Assembly: GCA_963730585.1 (NCBI GenBank)
Contig: CAVSSL010000011.1
Span: forward strand, 1-64,000
Direction of reading: 5' to 3'
Length of the DNA: 64,000 bases
Origin: Pedococcus_A sp963730585
GTDB lineage: Bacteria; Actinomycetota; Actinomycetes; Actinomycetales; Dermatophilaceae
Below the pieces are notes generated by a model. It ran no database searches and had not been told where the DNA came from. It saw only the letters and a program-made list of their open reading frames with translations. The translations under genes and the position numbers were made by a program. This document shows positions 42,353 to 51,248 of this stretch, piece by piece. The first letter of the stretch is position 1; each line of letters starts with the position of its first letter.

Positions 42353-42851
42353 ATGAGCCGTCCCCAGCCCATCCCGCCCGGTCCGGGGCAGGAGTCGGTG
42401 TGGGACTACCCCCGGCCGCCGCGGCTCGAGCGCACCACCGCGCGCCTGCGGGTCGTGCTCGGAGGTCGGGTCGTCGCCGAGACGACCGAGGGGTACCGGG
42501 TGCTCGAGACCAGCCACCCACCCACCTACTACCTGCCGCCCCACAGCTTCATGCCGGGCTCGGTGCGCCCGGTGGCCGGGTCGACGGTGTGCGAGTGGAA
42601 GGGCGAGGCGGCCTACGGCGACCTGGTCGTCCGGCGACGTCGTGGCGCGACGGGCGGTCTGGTGGTACCCGCAGCCGACCGAGCGCTTCCGGCCCATTGC
42701 TGGCTACCTCGCCGTCATGCCCGCGCTCGTCGACGCCTGCTACGTCGACGACGAACTTGTGGTGCCCCAGCCGGGCGGGTTCTACGGCGGCTGGGTCACC
42801 TCCTCGGTCGTCGGCCCCTTCAAGGGAGGCCCGGGGACGCATGGCTGGTGA
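42353..42851 (+). pseudogene. DUF427 protein with a one-base frameshift
   Basis: Residues 1-92 (VWDYPRPPRLERTTARLRVVLGG ... EWKGEAAYGDLV) are in one frame. The rest (SGDVVARRAVWWYPQPTERFRPIAGYLAVMPALVDACYVD ... KGGPGTHGW) is in the next, ending at 42851. Joined, they give a typical 165-residue DUF427 protein. The extra base lies at about 42626-42631. DUF427 proteins are small beta-rich proteins of unknown function. Confidence 0.85.
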
Positions 42852-43323
42852 CATGTCTCGAGGCCCGACTGGTGACGCGGCCGGAGGTGCGGCGCAGGTG
42901 CGGGTGGCGCGGTTCGCCGAGCTGTCGGGTGAGACGGCCTACCGGCTGTGGGCCCTGCGCGCGGAGGTCTTCGTCGTGGAGCAGGACTGCCCCTACCTCG
43001 ACCTCGACGGCCGTGACCTCGAGCCCGGGACCCGGCACCTGTGGGTGGAGGGTGACGAGGAGCCGGTCGCGACCTTGAGGCTGCTCGACGAGGGCGACCG
43101 GTTGCGGATCGGCCGGGTGGCGACGCGTGAGTCGCACCGAGGCGCAGGGCTGGCCGCTGCGCTGGTGCAGGAGGCACTGGTGATCGCAGGGGACCGCGAG
43201 GTGGTCCTCGACGCCCAGTCACACCTCGTGGACTGGTACCAGCGGTGGGGTTTCGAGCCGAGCGGCCGCGGGTTCGTGGAGGACGGCATCCCGCACACCC
43301 CGATGCGGCGTCCCGGCACCTGA
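42841..43323 (+). CDS. GNAT N-acetyltransferase, ElaA-like
   Basis: The 160-residue protein has the ElaA pattern: LWALRAEVFVVEQDCPYLDLDGRDLEPGTRHLWV, then IGRVATRESHRGAGLAAALVQEAL (acetyl-CoA loop) and DAQSHLVDWYQRWGFEPSGRGFVEDGIPHTPMRR at the end. Substrate unknown. ATG 42841 has GGAGG 11 nt upstream; ATG 42853 is an alternative. The start overlaps the end of the DUF427 gene, so the two are probably co-transcribed. Confidence 0.88.
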   Translation: MAGDMSRGPTGDAAGGAAQVRVARFAELSGETAYRLWALRAEVFVVEQDCPYLDLDGRDLEPGTRHLWVEGDEEPVATLRLLDEGDRLRIGRVATRESHRGAGLAAALVQEALVIAGDREVVLDAQSHLVDWYQRWGFEPSGRGFVEDGIPHTPMRRPGT

Positions 43324-43391
43324 CCCCCGCGCCGGCGGACGGGACGGTCCCCGGAAAACGACCGCGGCGTGTCGCGTGGCACCTGCAGACT

Positions 43392-43407
43392 TCGAACACG
43401 TGTTCGG
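43392..43407 (+). promoter_or_regulatory. LexA/SOS box upstream of recA
   Basis: TCGAACACGTGTTCGG matches the actinobacterial/Bacillus-type LexA site TCGAAC-N4-GTTCGA at 11 of 12 half-site positions. A candidate -10, TAGATT (43409-43414), begins 1 bp downstream, so LexA would block it. It lies 177 bp upstream of the recA ATG, leaving a long leader. Confidence 0.9.
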
Positions 43408-43583
43408 CTAGATTCGTCCACAGGAGATCCCTCCGCAGTCACACCGTCCACCGATTCCTCGGCGGCAGGTTCGGCTGTCGGTGCTGGCTCCTAGCGTCTG
43501 ACCCGACAGCAGATCGACGACCAGAACTGGTGCGGGTCGAAGGCAGGCGCGCCCGACTCGACGAACAGAAAGCAGGTGTGGCG

Positions 43584-44663
43584 ATGGCTCGCCCGAACCA
43601 GGCTGCCTCGAATGCAGGCAACAGCCAGGACATGAAGCTCAAGGCCCTCGAGACCACGATGGGCCAGATCGAGAAGAACCACGGCAAGGGTGCCGTGATG
43701 CGGCTCGGCGACGACGTCCGCCCGCCCATCGAGGTCATCCCCACCGGGTCCATCGCCCTCGACGTCGCGCTCGGCATCGGCGGCCTCCCGCGCGGTCGTG
43801 TCGTCGAGATCTACGGCCCGGAGTCCTCGGGTAAGACGACCGTGGCCCTGCACGCCGTGGCCAACGCCCAGCGCAACGGCGGCATCGCGGCGTTCATCGA
43901 CGCCGAGCACGCCCTCGACCCCGAGTACGCCAAGAAGCTCGGCGTCGACACCGACTCGCTGCTGGTGAGCCAGCCTGACACCGGTGAGCAGGCCCTCGAG
44001 ATCGCCGACATGCTGATCCGCTCCGGTGCGCTCGACATCATCGTCATCGACTCCGTCGCCGCCCTGGTGCCGCGCGCCGAGATCGAGGGCGAGATGGGTG
44101 ACAGCCATGTCGGTCTGCAGGCCCGCCTCATGTCCCAGGCGCTGCGCAAGCTCACCGGTGCGCTGAACACCACCGGCACGACGGCGATCTTCATCAACCA
44201 GCTGCGCGAGAAGATCGGCGTGATGTTCGGCTCGCCCGAGACCACCACGGGTGGCAAGGCGCTGAAGTTCTACGCGTCGGTGCGCCTCGACGTCCGTCGC
44301 ATCGAGACCCTCAAGGACGGCAGCGACCCGGTCGGCAACCGCACCCGCGTCAAGGTCGTCAAGAACAAGGTCTCCCCGCCGTTCAAGCAGGCAGAGTTCG
44401 ACATCCTCTACGGCCTGGGCATCTCCCGCGAGGGCGGCCTGATCGACATGGGCGTCGAGCACGGCTTCGTCCGCAAGGCCGGCGCCTGGTACACCTACGA
44501 AGGCGACCAGCTGGGGCAGGGCAAGGAGAACGCCCGCACCTTCCTCAAGGACAACCCCGACCTCGCCGACGAGATCGAGAAGAAGATCAAGGAGAAGCTC
44601 GGCGTCGGCCCTCAGGTCGACAAGCCGGCCGACCCGGTGCCCGAGGTCCCGGTCGACTTCTGA
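43584..44663 (+). CDS. recA: Recombinase RecA
   Basis: RecA forms the filament that drives homologous recombination and LexA self-cleavage. The 359-residue protein has Walker A GPESSGKT near 78, DAEHALDPEYAKKLGVD, the Walker B strand IIVIDSVAALVPRAEIEGEMGD, the L2 loop region NQLREKIGVMFGSPETTTGGKALKFYASVRLDVRR, and an acidic C-terminal tail. GTG 43578 is an in-frame alternative start. An SOS box controls it and recX follows 31 bp downstream. No intein is present. Confidence 0.98.
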   Translation: MARPNQAASNAGNSQDMKLKALETTMGQIEKNHGKGAVMRLGDDVRPPIEVIPTGSIALDVALGIGGLPRGRVVEIYGPESSGKTTVALHAVANAQRNGGIAAFIDAEHALDPEYAKKLGVDTDSLLVSQPDTGEQALEIADMLIRSGALDIIVIDSVAALVPRAEIEGEMGDSHVGLQARLMSQALRKLTGALNTTGTTAIFINQLREKIGVMFGSPETTTGGKALKFYASVRLDVRRIETLKDGSDPVGNRTRVKVVKNKVSPPFKQAEFDILYGLGISREGGLIDMGVEHGFVRKAGAWYTYEGDQLGQGKENARTFLKDNPDLADEIEKKIKEKLGVGPQVDKPADPVPEVPVDF

Positions 44664-44694
44664 TCCGTTCCTGACTCACTGACGGACTCCCTCC

Positions 44695-45334
44695 ATGAGC
44701 GATCGTCATGACGCGGCCAGGGCTGCCCTCGAGGCGGCCCTGGCCGCGACGTCGCCCTCCGGCGGGGACCGGACAAGCCGCCCCGCCGGAGGCGTCGCCG
44801 GGGACACCCCACCTGACCCGGAGCAGGACCTCCAGGCTCGCGACAGCGAGCCGGACCCGTACGACGTGGCACGCCAGATCGTGCTCCGCCAGCTCGCCAT
44901 GGCGCCGCGGAGCCGTCAGCAGCTGCGCGACAAGCTGCGGCAGCGCAACTGTCCCGACGACGTGGCCGAAGCCGTCCTCGACCGCATGACCGAGGTGGGC
45001 CTGGTCGACGACGAGGCCTTCGCCGGCATGCTGGTCCGGTCCAAGCAGGCCGGCCGCGGGCTGGCCACGCGGGCCCTGTCGCAGGAGCTGCGCACCAAGG
45101 GCATCGACCCCGAGACCGCCGAGGCGGTCCTGGCCGACATCGACCCCGAGGAGGAGCGCGAGCGCGCCCGCGCCCTGGTCGACAAGAAGCTGCGGACCAT
45201 GCACGGCCTCGACGCCACCGTCCAGACGCGCCGGCTGGCCGGCATGCTGGCGCGCAAGGGCTACCCGTCGTCGGTGGCCTATCGCGGTGATCCGCGAGGC
45301 CATCGCCGAGGCGCCGGAGCACCAGCGCGACTGA
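44695..45334 (+). pseudogene. recX: Regulatory protein RecX with a one-base frameshift near its end
   Basis: RecX caps and limits RecA filaments. The frame from ATG 44695 reads normally (DVARQIVLRQLAMAPRSRQQLRDKLRQRNCP, EVGLVDDEAFAGMLVRS, ALVDKKLRTMHGLDATVQTRRLAGMLARKGYPSSVAYR) until about 45285. One extra G in CGCGGTGATCC then breaks it; without it the ending is RVIREAIAEAPEHQRD and TGA at 45332-45334. The span of 640 bp is one base too long. The position directly after recA is conserved. Confidence 0.88.
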
Positions 45335-45340
45335 CGTCGG

Positions 45341-45346
45341 TAGCCT
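45341..45346 (+). promoter_or_regulatory. -10 box (TAGCCT) for the YoaK-like gene
   Basis: TAGCCT lies 6 nt before GTG 45353, directly after the recX stop. Confidence 0.4.
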
Positions 45347-45352
45347 CGCTGC

Positions 45353-46124
45353 GTGCCACCGCCGCAACCCCAGCAGCCGCCGCGCTTGGCCGTGCTCGCG
45401 GCCCAGCGGCTGCGCAGGGTCGCCGGCGCCACCCGCACACCGCGGCGCAACCGTCACCTGGCCAACCTGCTGGCCTTCATCGCCGGCATGCTGAACTCGG
45501 TGGGCTTCGTGGCCGTGTCGGTCTACACGTCCCACATGACGGGGCTGACGGCCTCGGTGGCCGACCACCTGGTGCTCGGGTCGCTGCGCCTGGTCGGCAT
45601 CGGGCTGGAGGCGATCACGTGCTTCGTCCTCGGGGCCATGACCTGCGCGATGCTGTTCAACTGGGGGCGGCGCCGGCACCACGAGGCCCGGTTCGCCAAC
45701 GTCCTGGTGCTCGAGGCGCTTGCTGATCCTCGCCTTCGGTGGCCTCGCCGACCAGCTCACCTGGCGCCACCGCGACCTCGTCTTCGTCGCGGTGCTGTGC
45801 TTCACCATGGGCCTGCAGAACGCCATCATCACCAAGATCTCCGCCGCCCAGATCCGCACGACCCACGTCACCGGCATGATCACCGACATCGGGATCGAGC
45901 TCGGCAAGGCGACCTACCGCAGCCGGATGGCCGGCCAGCCGCCGGTGCGGGCCGACCTCGGCAAGCTGGGCATGCTGGCCGGTCTGGTCGCCCTGTTCTT
46001 CGTCGGGGGAGTGGCGGGAGCCGCGGGCTACCTCGCGCTCGGCTTCACCGTCCTCGTCGCGCCGGCACTGGTGCTGCTGGTCGTCGCCACCCCTCCACTG
46101 GTCTCCGACCTCCGCGCCCGCTGA
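45353..46124 (+). pseudogene. YoaK/DUF1275-family membrane protein with a one-base frameshift
   Basis: The N-terminal half (NRHLANLLAFIAGMLNSVGFVAVSVYTSHMTGLTASVADHL, LVGIGLEAITCFVLGAMTCAMLFNWGRRR) ends at VLVLEAL. The continuation (LILAFGGLADQL, FTMGLQNAIITKISAAQIRTTHVTGMITDIGIELG) is one frame away. The extra T is at 45720-45721 (GCGCTTGCTG instead of GCGCTGCTG). Joined, it is a roughly 256-residue protein with six membrane helices. Function of the family is unknown. Confidence 0.87.
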
Positions 46125-46207
46125 CGCCTGCCCTCAACGGCGGGCATGAATCCGTGGCGGCCACGCGGCATACCCGGTCGTGCGCAGCACGTACCCTTGT
46201 CGGTGCG

Positions 46208-47737
46208 ATGACCACACAGACGACACAGAAGACCTACGACGTGCGCACCCACGGGTGCCAGATGAACGTCCACGACTCCGAGCGACTGGCCGGCCTCCTC
46301 GAGACCGCCGGCTACGTCGACGTGAACAGCCTGGCCCCGACCGAGCGGCCCGACGCGGCGGACGTCGTCGTCTTCAACACCTGTGCGGTGCGCGAGAACG
46401 CCGACAACAAGCTCTACGGCAACCTGGGCCAGCTGCGCCCGGCGAAGACGCGCAACCCGGAGATGCAGATCGCCGTCGGTGGCTGCATGGCGCAGAAGGA
46501 CCGCGACACCATCGTGAAGAAGGCGCCGTGGGTCGACGTCGTCTTCGGCACCCACAACATCGGCAGCCTCCCCGCGCTGCTCGACCGCGCCCGGCACAAC
46601 CGCGAGGCGCAGGTCGAGATCCTCGAGAGCCTCGAGGTCTTCCCGAGCACGCTGCCGACGCGACGTGACTCGGCCTACAGCGGCTGGGTGTCGATCTCGG
46701 TGGGCTGCAACAACACCTGCACGTTCTGCATCGTGCCGAGCCTGCGCGGCAAGGAAGCCGACCGTCGGCCGGGCGACATCCTCGCCGAGGTGCAGGCCCT
46801 GGTCGACCAGGGCGTCGTCGAGATCACCCTGCTCGGCCAGAACGTCAACACCTATGGTGTCGAGTTCGGCGACCGGCTCGCGTTCGGCAAGCTGCTGCGG
46901 GCCTGCGGCGAGATCGAGGGCCTCGAGCGGGTGCGCTTCACCAGCCCGCACCCGGCGGCGTTCACCGACGACGTCATCACTGCCATGGCCGAGACGCCCA
47001 ACGTCATGCCGAGCCTGCACATGCCGCTGCAGTCCGGCTCCGACCGGGTGCTCAAGGAGATGCGCCGCTCCTACCGCAGCGCGAAGTTCCTCGGCATCAT
47101 CGACCGGGTCCGCGAGCAGATCCCGGACGCCGCCATCACCACCGACATCATCGTCGGCTTCCCCGGCGAGACCGACGAGGACTTCGAGCGGACCCTCGAG
47201 GTCGTCCGCCAGTCGCGCTTCTCCAGCGCGTTCACCTTCCAGTACTCCATCCGCCCCGGCACCCCGGCGGCGACGATGGACCACCAGGTGCCCAAGGCCG
47301 TGGTGCAGGAGCGCTACGACCGCCTCATCGAGGTGCAGGAGGAGATCTCCTGGGCCGAGAACCGCGCCATCGAGGGCCGCGAGATCGAGGTCCTCGTCGC
47401 CACCGGCGAGGGCCGCAAGGACACCGAGACCCAGCGCCTCTCCGGCCGCGCCCGCGACAACCGCCTCGTGCACTTCGCCGTGCCCGAGGGGGCCGAGCGC
47501 CCGCGCCCCGGCGACATGGTCACCGTCGGCGTCACCTACGGCGCGCCGCACCACCTCGTCGCCGACGCCGCCCTGGGCGGGGGCCCGTATGCCGTGCGCC
47601 GCACCGCCGGTGGCGACGCCTGGCAGGCCCTCCAGGACGCCCCGGTGCCGGGCAAGCCGGCCGTTTCGCTCGGCATGCCGGGTGTGGGGCGCCCGGCCAC
47701 TGCGCCGTCGTCCGTGCCGGCCTGCGCCAGCAGCTGA
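46208..47737 (+). CDS. miaB: tRNA-2-methylthio-N6-dimethylallyladenosine synthase
   Basis: MiaB is a radical-SAM enzyme that methylthiolates i6A37 in tRNAs, the step after MiaA. The 509-residue protein has the N-terminal cluster cysteines (THGCQMN, NTCAVRENA, VGGCMAQKD), the radical-SAM triad C167-x3-C171-x2-C174 (GCNNTCTFCIVP), MPLQSGSDRVLKEMRRSY and a TRAM domain, then a 60-residue disordered tail. TACCCT 10 nt before the ATG is a candidate -10. miaA lies 1 kb downstream on the same strand. Confidence 0.97.
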   Translation: MTTQTTQKTYDVRTHGCQMNVHDSERLAGLLETAGYVDVNSLAPTERPDAADVVVFNTCAVRENADNKLYGNLGQLRPAKTRNPEMQIAVGGCMAQKDRDTIVKKAPWVDVVFGTHNIGSLPALLDRARHNREAQVEILESLEVFPSTLPTRRDSAYSGWVSISVGCNNTCTFCIVPSLRGKEADRRPGDILAEVQALVDQGVVEITLLGQNVNTYGVEFGDRLAFGKLLRACGEIEGLERVRFTSPHPAAFTDDVITAMAETPNVMPSLHMPLQSGSDRVLKEMRRSYRSAKFLGIIDRVREQIPDAAITTDIIVGFPGETDEDFERTLEVVRQSRFSSAFTFQYSIRPGTPAATMDHQVPKAVVQERYDRLIEVQEEISWAENRAIEGREIEVLVATGEGRKDTETQRLSGRARDNRLVHFAVPEGAERPRPGDMVTVGVTYGAPHHLVADAALGGGPYAVRRTAGGDAWQALQDAPVPGKPAVSLGMPGVGRPATAPSSVPACASS

Positions 47738-47755
47738 TCCGGCCCAAGCGCCACG

Positions 47756-47792
47756 AGAGGGGCGCCGGACCCGACGGGTCCGGCGCCCCTCT
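47756..47792. terminator. 17-bp perfect hairpin between miaB and the convergent small gene
   Basis: Arms 47756-47772 and 47776-47792 pair perfectly around GAC, between two converging genes; it can serve both. Confidence 0.9.
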
Positions 47793-47804
47793 GCTCGGTG
47801 CGGG

Positions 47805-48023
47805 TCAGACGGGGTTCTGGCCCTCGTCGCCGCCGCCCTCCCCGATGCGCTCGTCGAGCAGGTCGCGGCCCTGGCCGATGTGCTCGCTGTGCTGCTCGCC
47901 GAACCGCTCACCCGCCATCTCCTCGGCACGGTCCAGGCCGGTGTCGCTGTGCTCCTCGACCTTGTCGCCGTGCTTGCCGGCGAGGTCGGCGACCTTGTCC
48001 TTCATCTCGTCGAACATGCCCAT
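47805..48023 (-). CDS. Small helical protein, Rv0909/MT0933 antitoxin-like
   Basis: The 72-residue, highly charged protein (MGMFDEMKDKVADLAGKHGD, then DTGLDRAEEMAGERFGEQHSEHIGQGRDLLDE) resembles the MT0933-like antitoxin family (Rv0909) in its MG-x-FD start and helical repeats. A good ribosome-binding site (AGGAGAT) precedes ATG 48023. No toxin gene is next to it, so an antitoxin role is doubtful; a general stress or CsbD-like role is possible. Confidence 0.7.
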   Translation of the reverse strand: MGMFDEMKDKVADLAGKHGDKVEEHSDTGLDRAEEMAGERFGEQHSEHIGQGRDLLDERIGEGGGDEGQNPV

Positions 48024-48137
48024 GGCGGATCTCCTTCGCTGGTGGGATGTGTCGACCGCAGGCGTCCCCCGCGGACCCCTCCACCCTCCCGCAGGCTGGT
48101 GGAGCCCGCGACCGGAGCGTCTGGGAGACTGCCCGCC

Positions 48138-48735
48138 ATGACCGTTCGTCCCATCGTGATCACCGGAGAGCCCGTCCTGCACCAGCGCGCCCTGCCGGTG
48201 GAGTCCTTCGACGACGACCTCCGCGCCCTGGTCGACGGACATGTTCGAGACGATGGACGCCGCCCACGGTGTCGGCCTGGCCGCGCCGCAGATCGGCGTG
48301 GGCCTGCGCATCTTCACGTGGCAGATGGACAACTACGACGACGTGCCCGCGCGCGGCGTCATCATCAACCCCTACGTGAGCCCGTCGAAGCCGGCCCAGG
48401 AGGAGCCCGACCCGAACGACGAGGTCGAGGGCTGCCTGTCGGTGCCGGGGGAGAGCTTCCCGCTCAAGCGCGGTGAGCGAGCCAGCGTGAGCGGCTACGA
48501 CCTCGACGGCAACGAGGTCGCGTTCGAGACGACGGGCTGGTTCGCCCGGTGCATGCAGCACGAGTACGACCACCTGAACGGCTTCCTGTACGTCGACCGC
48601 CTGGGCGAGAAGTGGGGCAAGAAGGCGAAGAAGGCGGTCAAGCGCAACGGCTGGGGCAAGCCCGGCCACAGCTGGATGCCGGGCGTCGACCCTGACCCGT
48701 TCGGGCACGACGCCCCCGACGAGCACGACCTGTAG
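48138..48735 (+). pseudogene. def: Peptide deformylase with a one-base frameshift
   Basis: Deformylase removes the formyl group from new polypeptides. The first 33 codons from ATG 48138 (VRPIVITGEPVLHQRALPVESFDDDLRALVD) are in one frame. The catalytic part (MFETMDAAHGVGLAAPQIGVG, EGCLSVPGE, QHEYDHLNGFLYVDRL, with Cys and two His metal ligands) is in the next. One extra G at 48237-48238 explains it; the span of 598 bp is one too long. Because def is normally essential, an error in the sequence is likely. Confidence 0.9.
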
Positions 48736-48738
48736 GAG

Positions 48739-49688
48739 ATGGCCGAACCCCCCTCGCGGAGCAGCCGGTCGTCATCGCCGTCGTCGGGCCGACGGCCACC
48801 GGGAAGTCCGAGCTGGCGCTCGACCTGGCCGAGGAGTTCGGCGGCGAGGTGGTCAACGCCGACGCCTCGCAGCTCTACCGCGGGATGGACATCGGCACCG
48901 CCAAGCTCCCCGTGGCTGAGCGGCGCGGCATACCCCACCACCAGCTCGACGTGCTGGACGTGACGCAGGAGGCGAGCGTCGCCGCCTACCAGCAGTCGGC
49001 GCGCGCCGACCTGACCGCGATCCTCGAGCGCGGCAGGCACCCCGTCGTGGCCGGCGGGTCCGGCCTCTACGTGCGAGCAGCCTTGGACCGCTTGGAGATC
49101 CCGCCCACCGACCCTGACGTGCGCGGCCGGCTCGAGGCTGAGGCGGCCCAGTCCGGCACCCCCGCAATGTTCGACCGCCTGCGGGAGGCCGACCCGGCAG
49201 CGGCTGCGGCCATCGAACCCAACAACACCCGCCGGATCGTGCGGGCCCTGGAGGTCATCGAGCTCACGGGCCGGCCGTTCTCGGCCACCATGCCCAGCCG
49301 CGAGTACCTCTGGCCGACCGTCGCCATCGGGCTGGCGGTGCCACGTCCGGTGCTCGACGAGCGGATCGAGCGACGGGTGCACCGCATGTGGCGCGACGGC
49401 CTGCTCGACGAGGTCCGCGGGCTGGAGCCGCGGGGCCTCCGCGAGGGCCGCACCGCTTCGCGCGCGATCGGCTACGCCCAGGCCCTGGCCCAGCTCGACG
49501 GCGACCTGGCCGAGGCGGAGGCCCAGGAGCAGACCGCGGCGCTGACGCGGCGCCTGGCGCGGCGGCAGGAGTCGTGGTTCCGTCCCGACCCGCGCGTGAC
49601 CTGGTTCGACCCGCGCGACGACGACGCCCTCGCGCGAGCCGTGCACCTCGTGCGCCAGACGATCAGGGAGAATGTCCGGCATGGCTGA
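48739..49688 (+). pseudogene. miaA: tRNA dimethylallyltransferase with a one-base frameshift at its start
   Basis: MiaA adds dimethylallyl to A37 of tRNAs. The protein body (PVVIAVVGPTATGKSELALDLAEEFGGEVVNADASQLYRGMDIGTAK, AGGSGLYVRAALD, EPNNTRRIVRALEV, TASRAIGYAQAL) is intact to TGA at 49686-49688. It has no start codon in its own frame: the plausible ATG 48739 is out of frame by one missing C in the run at 48748-48753 (six C where seven would join the frames). The span of 950 bp is one base short. dapF overlaps its end by 8 bp. Confidence 0.88.
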
Positions 49689-50547
49689 CGCACTGCCCTT
49701 CACCAAGGGGCACGGCACCGAGAACGACTTCGTCCTCGTGCCCGACCTCGACGGCACCCACGACCTCATGCCCAGCCAGGTCGCGCTGCTCGCCGACCGG
49801 CGTGCGGGCATCGGCGGCGACGGCGTGATCCGTGTGGTGCCGACCGCCCTGGCCGCCGAGGAGTCGGTGCGCGCGCAGTCGGCCGGGGCCACCTGGTTCA
49901 TGGACTACCGCAACGCCGACGGCAGCGTCGCCGAGATGTGCGGCAACGGCTCGCGGGTCTTCGCCGCCTACCTGCGTCGTGAGGGCCTCGAGACGGCCAC
50001 GGAGTTCGCCATCGCGACCCGTGCCGGCACCAAGCGGGTCCGCGTCGAGCCCGACGGCCTCATCGCGGTCAACCTCGGGCCGTGGCGCTTCGCCGACCCG
50101 GCCGACGCCGGCGACGACGGCATCGACGCCCTGGTGCACCTCAGCGGCCACGAGCCGTTCTCGGCCGTCAGCCTCGACCTCGGCAACCCCCACACCGTGG
50201 TGGCCCTTCCCGAGTCCGTCGACCTGAACAACCTCGACCTCACCTCCGCCCCCGTGGTCAACCCGACGCCGCCGCAGGGCACCAACGTGGAGTTCGTCCG
50301 CCCCCACGGACTGGGACACATCAGCATGCGCGTGCACGAGCGAGGCGTCGGCGAGACCCGCTCGTGCGGCACCGGCGCCTGCGCAGCGGCGCTGGCGACC
50401 CGGTTCTGGGCCGGTGCGGGAGCACCGGACGTGTGGACGGTCGACGTCCCCGGAGGTCGCCTGCGCGTCACCGCCCTGCCGGGTCAGGAGGTCGAGCTCG
50501 CCGGGCCGGCGGCCCTCGTCGCCGACGGCGTCACGACTCTCGTGTGA
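49681..50547 (+). CDS. dapF: Diaminopimelate epimerase
   Basis: DapF converts LL- to meso-diaminopimelate for peptidoglycan and lysine. The 288-residue protein has both catalytic Cys: C87 in EMCGNGSR and C229 in SCGTGACA, plus KGHGTENDFV at the start and LGNPHTVV in the centre. ATG 49681 overlaps the end of miaA. Its 3' end overlaps the convergent methyltransferase gene by 17 bp. Confidence 0.97.
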   Translation: MADALPFTKGHGTENDFVLVPDLDGTHDLMPSQVALLADRRAGIGGDGVIRVVPTALAAEESVRAQSAGATWFMDYRNADGSVAEMCGNGSRVFAAYLRREGLETATEFAIATRAGTKRVRVEPDGLIAVNLGPWRFADPADAGDDGIDALVHLSGHEPFSAVSLDLGNPHTVVALPESVDLNNLDLTSAPVVNPTPPQGTNVEFVRPHGLGHISMRVHERGVGETRSCGTGACAAALATRFWAGAGAPDVWTVDVPGGRLRVTALPGQEVELAGPAALVADGVTTLV

Positions 50548-51148
50548 CCGCCAGCACGCGGAAGCCCTTGTCGGAGGCGTGGCGGGAAACCCTGAACTGG
50601 CCGGCCGGGAGCTGCTCGGCCAGCCACCGCTGCAGGCTGTCCGACCCGAGGTTCTTCTGGACGACGAGGTATGCCGTGCCGCCGGCTTCCAGCCGCGGCA
50701 GCCAGTGCAGGAGCATGTCGTGGAGCACCGCCTTGCCCACCCGGATCGGCGGGTTGGACCAGATGGCCGCGAAGCGCACGTCGTCCGGCACGTCCTCGGG
50801 CCGCACGGCCCGCAGGCCGTCGGCGCCGAGCGCCTGCGCGTTCGCCTGCGCCAGCGCGAGCGAGCGCTCGTTGACGTCGACCGCCCACACGCGGGCGGCG
50901 GGGGAGAGCAGGGCGAGGGTGAGCCCTACCGGGCCCCACCCGCAGCCGAGGTCGAGCAGGTCGCCGCTGGCGGGCGGTGCGGGCACCTCGCGCAGCAGCA
51001 CGGCGGTGCCCTTGTCGAGCCCGTCGGGGCTGAAGATGCCCGGTGCTGTGCGCACGGTGACCGCCCGGCCCGCCAGTCGGACGCTGAGGCTGCGCTGCTC
51101 GCCGGGGCTGGCCGGCTGCGCGGTGAAATAGTGGTCGCTCTGGCTCAT
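50531..51148 (-). CDS. RsmC-like class I SAM-dependent methyltransferase
   Basis: The 205-residue protein has SAM motif I DLLDLGCGWGPVGLTLAL, the acidic strand VWAVDVNERSLALAQANA, and the catalytic NPPIRVGK typical of N-methyltransferases of the RsmC/RlmG group. Its likely target is a guanine in 16S rRNA. The first 70 residues match the short N-terminal region seen in actinobacterial versions. Convergent with dapF, divergent from hflX. Confidence 0.88.
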   Translation of the reverse strand: MSQSDHYFTAQPASPGEQRSLSVRLAGRAVTVRTAPGIFSPDGLDKGTAVLLREVPAPPASGDLLDLGCGWGPVGLTLALLSPAARVWAVDVNERSLALAQANAQALGADGLRAVRPEDVPDDVRFAAIWSNPPIRVGKAVLHDMLLHWLPRLEAGGTAYLVVQKNLGSDSLQRWLAEQLPAGQFRVSRHASDKGFRVLAVTRES

Positions 51149-51156
51149 CAGCGCAC

Positions 51157-51162
51157 ACGCTA
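51157..51162 (-). promoter_or_regulatory. Candidate -10 (TAGCGT) for the RsmC-like gene
   Basis: TAGCGT lies 8 nt before the ATG; slightly long spacing for a leaderless promoter. Confidence 0.3.
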
Positions 51163-51248
51163 GCGATCCAGCCGACGACTCGGCACCTGGGCTTCCCGGC
51201 ATAAACAGGTCGCCTGCCCTGTTCCAGTGATGACACTCTTGAGGGGAT

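Noticed and set aside
51196..51203. CGGCATAA as another copy of the 8-mer
   Set aside because: The last base differs, and all counted copies match the 8-mer exactly.
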